Positions 50,899-59,167 of a DNA stretch of 64,000 bases are shown here, piece by piece; position 1 is the first letter of the stretch, and the number at the start of each line of letters is the position of its first letter. The position numbers were made by a program, and so were the translations under genes. The notes beneath the pieces are model-generated. The model saw only the letters and a program-made list of their open reading frames with translations. It ran no database searches and was not told the origin of the DNA. The stretch is from Streptomyces sp. f51 (GTDB taxonomy: Bacteria > Actinomycetota > Actinomycetes > Streptomycetales > Streptomycetaceae). The DNA is taken from NCBI RefSeq assembly GCF_037940415.1, contig NZ_CP149798.1, positions 3,158,501-3,222,500 on the forward strand, read 5' to 3'.

Positions 50899-52284
50899 TC
50901 ACGCCGCCGCTTGCAGCTCCATGCGCGCCCCGAACTCCCGCACCACGGCCTCGTCACGGAAGGGCTGGAGGCGCTGTTGGAGGTCCTCCAGATACTCGGC
51001 GCCCCGGTTGGAGCGGAGCGTGCCGAGGAGTTCGACCGCGCGCAGACCGGTGTGACAGGCCTGCTCCACCTCGCGCTTCTGCACCTGTGCCGTGGCGAGC
51101 AGCACATAACCGATGGCCCGGCGGCGGGCACGCGACTCGGGATGGCCGGCCAGCGACTCCTCGGCGCACCGCGCGGCGGCCTCGGCCTGGCCGAGGTCAC
51201 GGTGGCAGTGGGCCAGCTCGTCGGCCAGATAGGCCTCGTCGAAGTGCGCGATCCACGCCGGATCGTCCCCGGAGGCCGCGTCCGCGTTCTCCAGGGCCGT
51301 GACGGCCCGGCCGGACGCCACCTGGGCGGCGCGCGCGTCGCCCAGCAGCGCGTGCCCGCGCGCCTCGGCGGCGTGGAACATCGACTCCGCCCGCGGAGTC
51401 ACCCGGCCGCGCGCCCCTTCCTGGGCCGCGCGGGCCAGCTGCGCGATCTCGCGCGGGTTCCCGAGCTGGGCGGCCAGGTGGCTCATGGACGCGGCCAGGA
51501 CGTAGCCGCCGTAACCGCGGTCGCCCGCCGCCTGGGCGAGCCGCAGCGCCTGGATGTAGTAACGCTGGGCGAGCCCGGGCTGGCCGGTGTCGATGGCCAT
51601 GTAGCCGGCGAGCTCCGTCAGCCGGGACACGGCCGCGAACAGCTCGCGTCCGACCGCCTCGCGGTAGGAGCCGGCGAGCAGCCCGGAGACCACGCTGTTC
51701 AGGTAGTGCACGACGACCGGGCGCACGTGCCCGCTGCCGTACTGGTGGTCCAGGTCGACGAGGGCCTGGGTCATGGCGCGGACCGCCGCCACGTCCGAGA
51801 GCCCGACACGCGGCCCGGCCGAGCGGGCCACCTGCGAGTCGGGGGAGGAGATCAGCCAGTCGCGGCTCGGCTCGACGAGCGCGGAGGCGGCGACGGACGA
51901 CCCGGACAGGAAGTCCCGCCGTCCCACGTCGCTGCGCCACAGCTCGCAGACCTGCTCGATGGCGCCCAGTATCGTCGGCGAGAACTGGAGACCGACGCCG
52001 GACGCCAGGTTCTTGCCGTTGGCCATGCCGATCTCGTCGATCGTGACCGTCCTGCCGAGCTTGCGCCCCAGCGCCTCGGCGATGATCGCCGGAGCGCGCC
52101 CCCGGGGCTGCTGGCCGCGCAGCCAGCGCGCGACGGACGTCTTGTCATAGCGCAGGTCGAGCCCGTGCTCCGCTCCGCACATGTTCACCCGGCGGGCCAG
52201 CCCGGCGTTCGAGCATCCCGCTTCCTGGATGAGCGCCTGAAGCCGCTCGTTCGGCTGCCTGGCGATCAGAGGCCTTGCGGCCAT
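50899..52284 (-). CDS. Nsd-like regulator: atypical helix-turn-helix with TPR-like C-terminal domain
   Basis: 461 aa from ATG 52284 with AGGGGGG upstream. The N-terminal part has an XRE-like helix-turn-helix, AGCSNAGLARRVNMCGAEHG and KTSVARWLRGQQPRGRAP. A helical repeat region (about 190-440) follows with TPR features, such as AQRYYIQALRLAQAAGDRGY and AARCAEESLAGHPESRARRR. This layout is that of streptomycete regulators like NsdA/NsdB that affect sporulation and antibiotic production. Ligand and targets are unknown. Divergent from a Prim-Pol-like gene. Confidence 0.8.
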   Translation of the reverse strand: MAARPLIARQPNERLQALIQEAGCSNAGLARRVNMCGAEHGLDLRYDKTSVARWLRGQQPRGRAPAIIAEALGRKLGRTVTIDEIGMANGKNLASGVGLQFSPTILGAIEQVCELWRSDVGRRDFLSGSSVAASALVEPSRDWLISSPDSQVARSAGPRVGLSDVAAVRAMTQALVDLDHQYGSGHVRPVVVHYLNSVVSGLLAGSYREAVGRELFAAVSRLTELAGYMAIDTGQPGLAQRYYIQALRLAQAAGDRGYGGYVLAASMSHLAAQLGNPREIAQLARAAQEGARGRVTPRAESMFHAAEARGHALLGDARAAQVASGRAVTALENADAASGDDPAWIAHFDEAYLADELAHCHRDLGQAEAAARCAEESLAGHPESRARRRAIGYVLLATAQVQKREVEQACHTGLRAVELLGTLRSNRGAEYLEDLQQRLQPFRDEAVVREFGARMELQAAA

Positions 52285-52590
52285 GGCGTACCCCCCTGTG
52301 GCTGCGGTGCCTGCCCGCGCACCGAGTTGACGTGCCCTCACCGGCCGGTCGCGTCCGGGCGACCGGCCAGGAAGATCAATGCCCCGCGGACATACCGAAG
52401 ATGCGAGACATGTGAGGATTGCCGGGGCGGGGGCGATCGCCCGACCCCACCCCTGGTTACCCGCTACCGGCTGCCGTTCCTCCCGCGCGCCCCCACACGT
52501 GCATCCATGCGCCCCAGGCGGGGAATCGATGCTCCTCCCCCGCGCGCGTGTCCCCCGTAACCCGGGCCGGACGCGGGAGTTGAGATCCAC
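52285..52590. other. divergent promoter region, nothing called
   Basis: 306 bp between the TPR regulator and the Prim-Pol-like gene. It should hold both promoters. No operator or hairpin stands out. Confidence 0.3.
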
Positions 52591-53244
52591 GTGGAAGAGA
52601 CCATCGCAGGCACCGAGTCCGCACAGATCCCCCAGCAGCGTGGCGAGTCGCTGCGGGAAACCGCCGTGCGCTATGCCGAGGAACGCCACTGGGACGTGTT
52701 CCCCGGCACCTGGCTGGAAGCGGCCGGCGGAGTGCAGCTCTGTTCCTGCGGCGACCCCGCCTGCGCCGCCCCCGGCGCGCACCCCGCGCGCGAGGACTGG
52801 GCGACCCTGGCCACCGGGAGCGTGACCGTCGCGGGGCGGCTCTGGTCCTTGCAGCCGTCCGCGTCGATCCTGCTGCCGACGGGCCGCACGTTCGACGCGA
52901 TCGACGTGCCCGAGTCGGCCGGGTTCCTGGCGCTCGCCCGTATGCGGCGGATGGAGCTCGCCCTCGGCCCGGTGACCTGCACCCCGGACCGCCGGATGCA
53001 GTTCTTCGTGCTGCCCGGGGCGGTGGCGAAGATCCCCGATCTCGTACGGGCGCTGGGCTGGACGCCGGCCTCGCTCGACCTCACCACGCTCGGCGAGGGC
53101 TCCTACGTGGCCGCGCCGCCGACCCGGGTCGGCTCCCGGGGCGCCGTGCAGTGGGCCTGCCGTCCGACCCCCGCCAACCGCTGGCTCCCGGACGCGGAGG
53201 AGCTGATCTCCCCGCTGGCGTACGCGTGCGGGCGGGACCGGTAG
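52591..53244 (+). CDS. Prim-Pol-like (bifunctional primase/polymerase N-terminal) protein
   Basis: 217 aa; only the N-terminal AEP-like domain, no helicase. ALR-type start ETAVRYAEERHWDVFPGTW, a zinc-like cluster CSCGDPACAAPGAHP, and LLPTGRTFDAIDVPESAGFL where Prim-Pols have an acidic D-x-D motif; here the second acid reads Pro, so polymerase activity is doubtful. GEGSYVAAPPTRVGSRGAVQW corresponds to the H-containing third motif region, without the His. It may be a catalytically dead relative used as a regulator or nucleic-acid binder. Short ORF start uses an ATG after the GTG-rich leader. Confidence 0.75.
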   Translation: MEETIAGTESAQIPQQRGESLRETAVRYAEERHWDVFPGTWLEAAGGVQLCSCGDPACAAPGAHPAREDWATLATGSVTVAGRLWSLQPSASILLPTGRTFDAIDVPESAGFLALARMRRMELALGPVTCTPDRRMQFFVLPGAVAKIPDLVRALGWTPASLDLTTLGEGSYVAAPPTRVGSRGAVQWACRPTPANRWLPDAEELISPLAYACGRDR

Positions 53245-53334
53245 CGGGCGGGGCGGACCGGCGCGAGTCCGGCGGATCGGCCGGGACCCGGCGGGAACGG
53301 GTTCTTGGCGGTCATGGGCGCTTAGGGTGCCTGT

Positions 53335-54132
53335 ATGAGCGAGGGAGCGAAGGACGGCGGTGTGCCCGCCGTACGTGTGCGGGGGCTCTGGAAACGGTTC
53401 GGCGAGCAGGTCGCCGTGGCCGGGATCGATCTGGAGCTTCCCTCGGGGCAGTTCATCGGGCTCGTCGGGCCGAACGGGGCGGGCAAGACCACCACGCTGT
53501 CGATGGTGACCGGGCTGCTCAGGCCCGATCAGGGCACCGTCGAGGTGGCCGGTCACGACGTCTGGCGCGACCCGGTGGAGGTCAAGGCCCGGATCGGTGT
53601 GCTGCCCGAGGGGCTGCGGCTCTTCGAGCGGCTCTCGGGCCGCGAACTGCTGGCGTACAACGGGCGGTTGCGGGGCCTTCCCGGCGCCGAGGTCGACAAG
53701 CGCGCCACCCAGCTCCTCGACGTCCTCGACCTCGCGGGCGCCCAGCACAAACTCGTCGTCGACTACTCGACCGGCATGCGCAAGAAGATCGGCCTGGCCT
53801 GCGCGCTCCTGCACAACCCCGAAGTCCTGTTCCTGGACGAGCCGTTCGAGGGGGTGGACCCGGTCTCCGCGCAGATCATCCGGGGCGTTCTGGAGCGGTA
53901 CACCGCCTCCGGCGCCACCGTCGTCTTCTCCTCCCACGTGATGGAGCTGGTCGAGTCGCTGTGCGACTGGGTCGCCGTCATGGCGGCCGGACGCATCCGC
54001 GCGCACGGCCCGCTCGCGGACGTACGCGGCGGCGCGCCCTCGCTCCAGCAGGCCTTCCTGGAGCTTGTCGGCGCGCACGGCCGCGGGACCGGGGCCGACC
54101 TGGACTGGCTGGGCGGCGGGGCACCCCGGTGA
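53335..54132 (+). CDS. ABC transporter ATP-binding protein
   Basis: 265 aa ABC ATPase. Walker A GPNGAGKTT (about residues 45-53), Q-loop region GVLPEGLRLFERL, signature YSTGMRKKIGLACALLHNP, Walker B EVLFLDEPFEGVD and switch HVMELVESLCD. The signature is the YSTGM type of drug/ABC-2 exporters. TGA overlaps the GTG of the permease gene. It powers export of an unknown substrate. Confidence 0.93.
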   Translation: MSEGAKDGGVPAVRVRGLWKRFGEQVAVAGIDLELPSGQFIGLVGPNGAGKTTTLSMVTGLLRPDQGTVEVAGHDVWRDPVEVKARIGVLPEGLRLFERLSGRELLAYNGRLRGLPGAEVDKRATQLLDVLDLAGAQHKLVVDYSTGMRKKIGLACALLHNPEVLFLDEPFEGVDPVSAQIIRGVLERYTASGATVVFSSHVMELVESLCDWVAVMAAGRIRAHGPLADVRGGAPSLQQAFLELVGAHGRGTGADLDWLGGGAPR

Positions 54133-55742
54133 GCGCCGCGACCGGCGTCTCCGGCGCGTCCCTCACTCCCGTCGTCGTCCGTCTGAAGCTGGCGCTCCTG
54201 CGCAACGGGCTGCGGCAGTCGGCCGGGCGGCGGGCCGCGTTCATCGCCTCCACGGTGCTCGTGCTGCTCTTCGCCGTGCTCCAGCTGATCGGCCTGATCG
54301 CGCTGCGCGGGAACACGCACGCCCAGGCCGTCGGGGTCCTGCTCACGGTGATCCTGGCGGTCGGGTGGACCGTGATGCCGCTGTTCTTCCCCAGCGGCGA
54401 CGAGACCCTCGATCCGACCCGGCTGGTGATGCTGCCGCTGCGGCCGCGGCCGCTCGTCCGGGCGCTGCTGGCCGCCTCCCTGGTCGGCATCGGCCCGCTC
54501 TTCACGTTCTGTCTGCTGCTCGGCGCGGTGATCTCGGTCGCGCACGGGGCGGCGGCCTACGCGACGGCGGTGGTCGCCCTCGGTCTCGCCCTGCTGGTCT
54601 GCGTGGCCCTCGCCCGGGCCGTCGCCGCCGCCAACATCCGGCTGCTGTCCAGCCGCAAGGGCCGCGATCTGGCGGTGCTCAGCGGGCTGGTCGTCGCGAT
54701 CGGCGCCCAGTTGGTCAACTTCGGCGCGCAGCGGCTCGGTTCGGCGGGCGGGCTGTCGAAGCTGGACCCGGTGACGGACGTGCTGCGCTGGATCCCGCCC
54801 GGGTCGGCGATCGGCGCGGTGGACTCGGTGAGCGAGGGATCGTACGCGGCCGGGATCGTCCAGCTCGCGCTGTGCGCGGCGGCCCTGGCGGGGCTGCTGG
54901 CGCTGTGGTCCCGCCATCTGACCCGGCTGATGACCTCGCCCGACGGGTCCACGCTCCAGGCTGCCGAACCGGCGGGCCGCGAGCGCGGCCCGTCGGGGCT
55001 CCGGCGCCTGCTGCCGGCCGGACGCACCGGCACGGTCATGGAACGCAGCCTGCGGTACGTGTGGCGTGATCCCAAGACGAAGGCGGCCTGGGTGACCTCG
55101 CTGGCCATCGGTCTGATCGTGCCGGTGTTCAACGCGCTCCAGGGCACCGGCTCGGTGTACTTCGCGTGCTTCGCGGCCGGGATGCTCGGGATCCAGATGT
55201 ACAACCAGTTCGGGCAGGACACGTCCGCGTTCTGGATGGTCGCGCTGACGATCTCCTCGACCCGCGACGCCTACGTCGAACTGCGCGGGCGCGCGCTGGC
55301 CCTGCTGCTGATCACCCTGCCGTACGCGACCCTCGTGACCGTGGTGACGACCGGGCTGCTCGGCGCGTGGGCGAAGCTGCCCGAGGTGCTCGGCCTGTCC
55401 TTCGCGCTGCTCGGCGCGATGCTGGCCACCGGCGCCTGGTCCTCGGCCCGCTTCCCGTACTCGATCCCCCAGGAGGGTTACAAGAACGTGGCCCCCGGTC
55501 AGGGCGGTCTCGCCTGGATCGCCATTTTCGGCGGCATGATCTCGGCGGCGCTGCTCGCCGCGCCCGTCATCGCCCTGACGATCTGGCTGAACGTCAGCGC
55601 CGGCGGCGACCGCTGGACCTGGCTGCTGCTGCCCGTGGGCGCCGGCTACGGGGCACTGATCACGCTGGCGGGGCTCAGGCTCGCGGCGCCCCGGACGGCG
55701 GGGCGGCTGCCGGAGATCCTGGCGGCCGTCAGCAAGGGGTGA
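54129..55742 (+). CDS. ABC transporter permease
   Basis: 537 aa from GTG 54129 (GTGA overlap with the ATPase). About 12 hydrophobic segments, among them AFIASTVLVLLFAVLQLIGL, VILAVGWTVMPLFFP, ISVAHGAAAYATAVVALGLA and MISAALLAAPVIALTIWL. No nucleotide-binding motif. Resembles ABC-2-type permeases of the transporter-2 or YfiM-like class in actinobacteria. Substrate unknown. Confidence 0.9.
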   Translation: MSAATGVSGASLTPVVVRLKLALLRNGLRQSAGRRAAFIASTVLVLLFAVLQLIGLIALRGNTHAQAVGVLLTVILAVGWTVMPLFFPSGDETLDPTRLVMLPLRPRPLVRALLAASLVGIGPLFTFCLLLGAVISVAHGAAAYATAVVALGLALLVCVALARAVAAANIRLLSSRKGRDLAVLSGLVVAIGAQLVNFGAQRLGSAGGLSKLDPVTDVLRWIPPGSAIGAVDSVSEGSYAAGIVQLALCAAALAGLLALWSRHLTRLMTSPDGSTLQAAEPAGRERGPSGLRRLLPAGRTGTVMERSLRYVWRDPKTKAAWVTSLAIGLIVPVFNALQGTGSVYFACFAAGMLGIQMYNQFGQDTSAFWMVALTISSTRDAYVELRGRALALLLITLPYATLVTVVTTGLLGAWAKLPEVLGLSFALLGAMLATGAWSSARFPYSIPQEGYKNVAPGQGGLAWIAIFGGMISAALLAAPVIALTIWLNVSAGGDRWTWLLLPVGAGYGALITLAGLRLAAPRTAGRLPEILAAVSKG

Positions 55743-55745
55743 GGC

Positions 55746-56612
55746 TCATCGGCTTCCGCCGGTGAGCACACCGTCGAGGAACGGCTCGATCGCGCCGCGC
55801 CAGGCCTCGGGCCGGTCGTAGTGGACGAGGTGGCCGGCGTCCGCGACCTCCGCGTACTGGCCGCGCGGCAGGACCCGGACCATCTCCTGGGACTCGGCCC
55901 GGCCGAGCTCGCCGTCCAGGCCGCGGACGACCAGGGCGGGGCACCGGACCTGGGCGAGCTCCTCCCAGTGGGCGTCGTACACCCAGGTCTGGCGGGACTT
56001 GAGCATCTGTTCGGGTTCGAAGACGGGGCGCCAGCCGTCGGAGGACTCGTGCATCACCTCGGCGTAGAACTCGCCGCGGGCCGGATTGCGGCGCTCCACC
56101 CAGGGATCGTCCTCGCCGAACCACTTCCGGACGTCGGCGAGGGTGGCGAAGGGGACGGGCCAGGCCTTGAACCAGTCCTCCCACTCGCGCTGGGAGGCGG
56201 CGCCGAGCGCGGAGGCCCGCATGTCACAGATGATCAGGGCGCGGACGAGGTCGGGGCGTTTGGCGGCGAGCTGCCAGCCGGTCAGGGCGCCCATCGCGTG
56301 GCCGACCACGACGGCCGGTCCGAGGCCGAGCTGGTCGAGGGCGGCTTCGGCGTCCTCGACATAGGCCTCACGGGTGTACTCGGCCTCCGGGGCCTTGTCG
56401 CTCTGGCCGTGGCCGCGCTGGTCGAGGGCGACCGCGCGGTGCCGCTCGGAGAGCCAGCGGGCGGTGGACGCCCAGTGCGAGGCGCGGCCCATGAGGCCGT
56501 GCAGTAACAGCACGCCGGGCGCCCTCGGGTCCTCGTCCTTGGGAGGATCGGCGAACTCCCAGGCAGCCAGGCGTACTCCGCCCGCTCCCGTCACGTCGAT
56601 GCGCCGCACCAT
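55746..56612 (-). CDS. alpha/beta-hydrolase-fold protein lacking the nucleophile serine, TTA codon
   Basis: 288 aa from ATG 56612, with AGGGGGG upstream. The fold is complete: oxyanion HGLMGRASHW (about residues 37-46), nucleophile elbow VVVGHAMGALTGW with Ala106 in place of Ser, acid ALVVRGLDGELGR and His in DAGHLVHYDRPEAW. With the serine replaced, ordinary esterase chemistry is not expected; a ligand-binding or cofactor-free role is possible. Codon 36 (56507-56505) is TTA in VLLLHG, so translation may depend on bldA. Convergent with the ABC permease (3 bp apart). Confidence 0.85.
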   Translation of the reverse strand: MVRRIDVTGAGGVRLAAWEFADPPKDEDPRAPGVLLLHGLMGRASHWASTARWLSERHRAVALDQRGHGQSDKAPEAEYTREAYVEDAEAALDQLGLGPAVVVGHAMGALTGWQLAAKRPDLVRALIICDMRASALGAASQREWEDWFKAWPVPFATLADVRKWFGEDDPWVERRNPARGEFYAEVMHESSDGWRPVFEPEQMLKSRQTWVYDAHWEELAQVRCPALVVRGLDGELGRAESQEMVRVLPRGQYAEVADAGHLVHYDRPEAWRGAIEPFLDGVLTGGSR

Positions 56613-56675
56613 CGGTAATGGCACCCCCCTAGCTCGCTCGGACCTCGCACCAGCACTTCCTCCCGGCCGGTCCAT

Positions 56676-57295
56676 CCGTACCGCTTCCTGCCGCTGTCCC
56701 GCCGTGCCGGTCGATGTCCCTCGTGCGCTCCCGCCACATCGTCACGTTATCGAATGCGGATTCGAAACTGGCCTTTCCGGCCGCAACACCCCTCGTTCGA
56801 GTGACCGCCCACCAGGATTGACGGCCGTCGCCCGGGGGAGATCTTCTGCGGGAGGCGGACCGCTCGGGGAAAACGGTCCGAAGGGAATGACCCTGGGAGC
56901 TCGGGGCTCCGGGTCAGCACAGGGGAGGACAGGCCCCGGCGCCGGAAGGCGCCGGGGCCCTCGCCACGTCTGCGGCACATCCTTGCGCCCCCTCCCCGAC
57001 CGCGCACCATCGCTCCCGGACACGGTCAAGAGCCCTCAGGTCATATGCCTCACGCGACAGCCTCGCACGCAAACGGTCGCGGCGCTGCGATTCGGCACAC
57101 TGAATCTTGGTTTCGACAAGGTCGCGAAAACATCACAACTGCCCCTGTCGTCACAGCAGTTGACGCGCCCGAGGCGGTACGGGACGGGTGGGTCCCAGGG
57201 TGTCCGGCGTGCTCCCGGACGCCGACGTGGAGGTCAGCGGCTGCCGGCCTCCGGGTCTGCGCCCGGGAGCTGCCCCTCGCGGGTACCGGAAGGAG
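56676..57295. other. 620-bp intergenic region with a strong hairpin
   Basis: Upstream of the hydrolase and downstream of dmdR1. No coding region found. GGCCCCGGCGCC (56932-56943) pairs with GGCGCCGGGGCC (56948-56959), loop GGAA. A small RNA or the terminator of the dmdR1 transcript could be here. Confidence 0.4.
56932..56959. terminator. 12-bp perfect hairpin with GGAA loop
   Basis: Very stable stem with a GNRA-like tetraloop, about 340 bp past the end of dmdR1. No T-run follows on either strand within 10 nt, so it may be an RNA stability element rather than a terminator. Confidence 0.5.
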
Positions 57296-57988
57296 TCAGC
57301 GCTTGGCGACGAACACGTGCGAGGCGATGTCCGGCTCCAGCTCCGCGGCTTCACCGCCGCTGCCGACGAGGACCCCGCCGGCCGACTCCGTCACGCTGAC
57401 CACGGAGCCGGGCTGCACGCCCGCCCGCCGCAGCGTGTACATCAGCTGGGCGTCCGTCTGGATCGGCTCCCCGATCCGGCGCACGACCACGGTCTTGCCG
57501 TCGACACCCGGGTCCAGCTCGGACAGCGAGACCATGCCCTCGTCCAGGAACGGGTCCGCGCCGTCCTTCTCGCCCAGCTCCTCGAGGCCCGGGATCGGGT
57601 TTCCGTACGGCGACTCCGTCGGGTGGCGCAGCAGCTCCAGCACCCGCCGCTCCACCGCCTCGCTCATCACGTGCTCCCAGCGGCAGGCCTCCGCGTGCAC
57701 CTGCTCCCACTCCAGGCCGATCACGTCGACGAGCAGGCACTCGGCGAGCCGGTGCTTGCGCATGACCCGGGTGGCCAGCCTGCGCCCCTCGTCCGTGAGC
57801 TCCAGATGCCGGTCGCTCGCCACCGCCACCAGACCGTCGCGCTCCATCCGCGCCACGGTCTGGCTCACGGTCGGGCCGCTCTGGTCGAGCCGTTCCGCGA
57901 TCCGGGCGCGCATGGGGACAACGCCTTCCTCCTCCAGCTCGAGGATGGTGCGGAGATACATCTCCGTGGTGTCGATCAGTCCGGACAT
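57296..57988 (-). CDS. dmdR1: DmdR1: iron-dependent repressor of the DtxR family
   Basis: 230 aa from ATG 57988, equal to the length of S. coelicolor DmdR1 as I recall. MSGLIDTTEMYLRTILELEE and RIAERLDQSGPTVSQTVARM form the winged helix-turn-helix; RLAECLLVDVIGLEWEQVHA with CRWEHVMSEAVERRVLELL is the metal and dimer domain; the C-terminal SH3-like domain begins near residue 150. It represses siderophore and iron uptake genes when loaded with iron. S. coelicolor dmdR1 overlaps an antisense gene (adm); a long antisense ORF is also open here. Confidence 0.93.
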   Translation of the reverse strand: MSGLIDTTEMYLRTILELEEEGVVPMRARIAERLDQSGPTVSQTVARMERDGLVAVASDRHLELTDEGRRLATRVMRKHRLAECLLVDVIGLEWEQVHAEACRWEHVMSEAVERRVLELLRHPTESPYGNPIPGLEELGEKDGADPFLDEGMVSLSELDPGVDGKTVVVRRIGEPIQTDAQLMYTLRRAGVQPGSVVSVTESAGGVLVGSGGEAAELEPDIASHVFVAKR

Positions 57989-58337
57989 TCGTGCCCCTCG
58001 ATTAGCTCTGCCGGAGACTCGATGGCCCACCGGCGTGTGCGCTGGCCCTGAACTCAATTCTGACGCATAGCACTGACAACCGTGCCTCGCCGTTCGAACC
58101 GCTTGTCACCGATCGCCCCGGAATCCCCTGGGACAGGGCGCGGGACCCACCCGTGCACGCCCCGTGACCGCGCCCCGGAGCGCCGCCGCAAGCCGTATTG
58201 ACAGGGCAGTGGTCCAGACCGCAACGTGATCCGCGACACGACGGGAGTACGGCCACGCCGGGCGACCGGTTCAGCCGTCCACCCGCCCTGCGCCGACGAG
58301 ACGTCCAAGCCGACGAGACTTCTAAGGGGCTTCGCCG
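57989..58337. other. divergent promoter region of dmdR1 and the SIS gene
   Basis: 349 bp. No DtxR-type iron box (TTAGGTTAGGCTAACCTAA-like) could be seen, so dmdR1 autoregulation is not supported here. Short in-frame extensions of both genes use part of the region. No other structure called. Confidence 0.3.
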
Positions 58338-59093
58338 ATGAGCGACAGCAAGCTGGCCGGGCAGTTCTTCGACGCCGCGATCGGTCTGCTGCGGCAGGTG
58401 CGGGACGAGGACGCCGGGGAGATCGAGGCGGCCGGGACGCTGATCGCCGACACCGTCGTGGACGGCGGCCGGCTCTTCGCCTTCGGCGCCGGTCACTCCT
58501 CGCTCGCCGCGCAGGACATCGTCTACCGCGCGGGCGGCCTGGCCCTGATGAACCTCCTCACGGTGCCGGGAGTGGTCGGCGTCGACGTGATGCCCGCGAC
58601 CCTGGGCTCCGCCCTGGAGCGGGTCGACGGGCTGGCGAGCGCGGTCCTCGACTCCAGTCCGCTGCGCTCCGGCGACCTGCTGGTGATCATCTCGCTCTCG
58701 GGCCGCAACGCGCTCCCCGTGGAGATGGCCATGAAGGCGCGCGCCCTGGGGGTGAAGGTCATCGGCGTCACCTCCGTCGCCTATGCCACCGAGACCTCGT
58801 CACGGCACGTGTCCGGCACCTACCTCAAGGACCACTGCGACGTCGTCCTCGACTCGCGCATCCCCATCGGCGACGCCGAGCTCACCCTCGACTCCATCGA
58901 GGCGCCCTTCGCCCCCGCGTCGACCGTCGTCACCTCGGCCCTTCTCCAGGCCGTCATGGCCACCGCGGCCGGCGACCTCGCGGACCGCGGCGTCGAACCG
59001 CCCCTGCTCCGCTCGGGCAACGTCGACGGCGGCCACGAGTGGAACACCCGGGTCATGACGGAGTACGGGGACCGGATCTTCTACCGGCGCTGA
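58338..59093 (+). CDS. SIS-domain sugar-phosphate-binding protein
   Basis: 251 aa with one SIS domain: LFAFGAGHSSLAAQDIVYRA (about residues 45-64), then LLVIISLSGRNALPVEMAMKA (about 115-135) and a C-terminal ISLSGR-like loop. SIS domains bind phosphosugars; relatives include MurQ-like etherases and isomerases. Neighbour of dmdR1 as in S. coelicolor. Substrate unknown. Start ATG 58338 with AGGGGC-type site. Confidence 0.85.
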   Translation: MSDSKLAGQFFDAAIGLLRQVRDEDAGEIEAAGTLIADTVVDGGRLFAFGAGHSSLAAQDIVYRAGGLALMNLLTVPGVVGVDVMPATLGSALERVDGLASAVLDSSPLRSGDLLVIISLSGRNALPVEMAMKARALGVKVIGVTSVAYATETSSRHVSGTYLKDHCDVVLDSRIPIGDAELTLDSIEAPFAPASTVVTSALLQAVMATAAGDLADRGVEPPLLRSGNVDGGHEWNTRVMTEYGDRIFYRR

Positions 59094-59167
59094 CCGCGTA
59101 GGGCGCCGAGGGCCACGGCGGGAGGGGCCCGGCGGGAGGGGCTCGGCGGAGGGCGGCGCCCGCGTCC

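Noticed and set aside
57045..58070. Longer antisense frame over dmdR1 (341 codons)
   Set aside because: Only the shorter frame resembles the reported adm situation. This one has no homology visible and a poor start.
57989..58337. DtxR iron box upstream of dmdR1
   Set aside because: No TTAGGTTAGGCTAACC-like sequence is present in the region.
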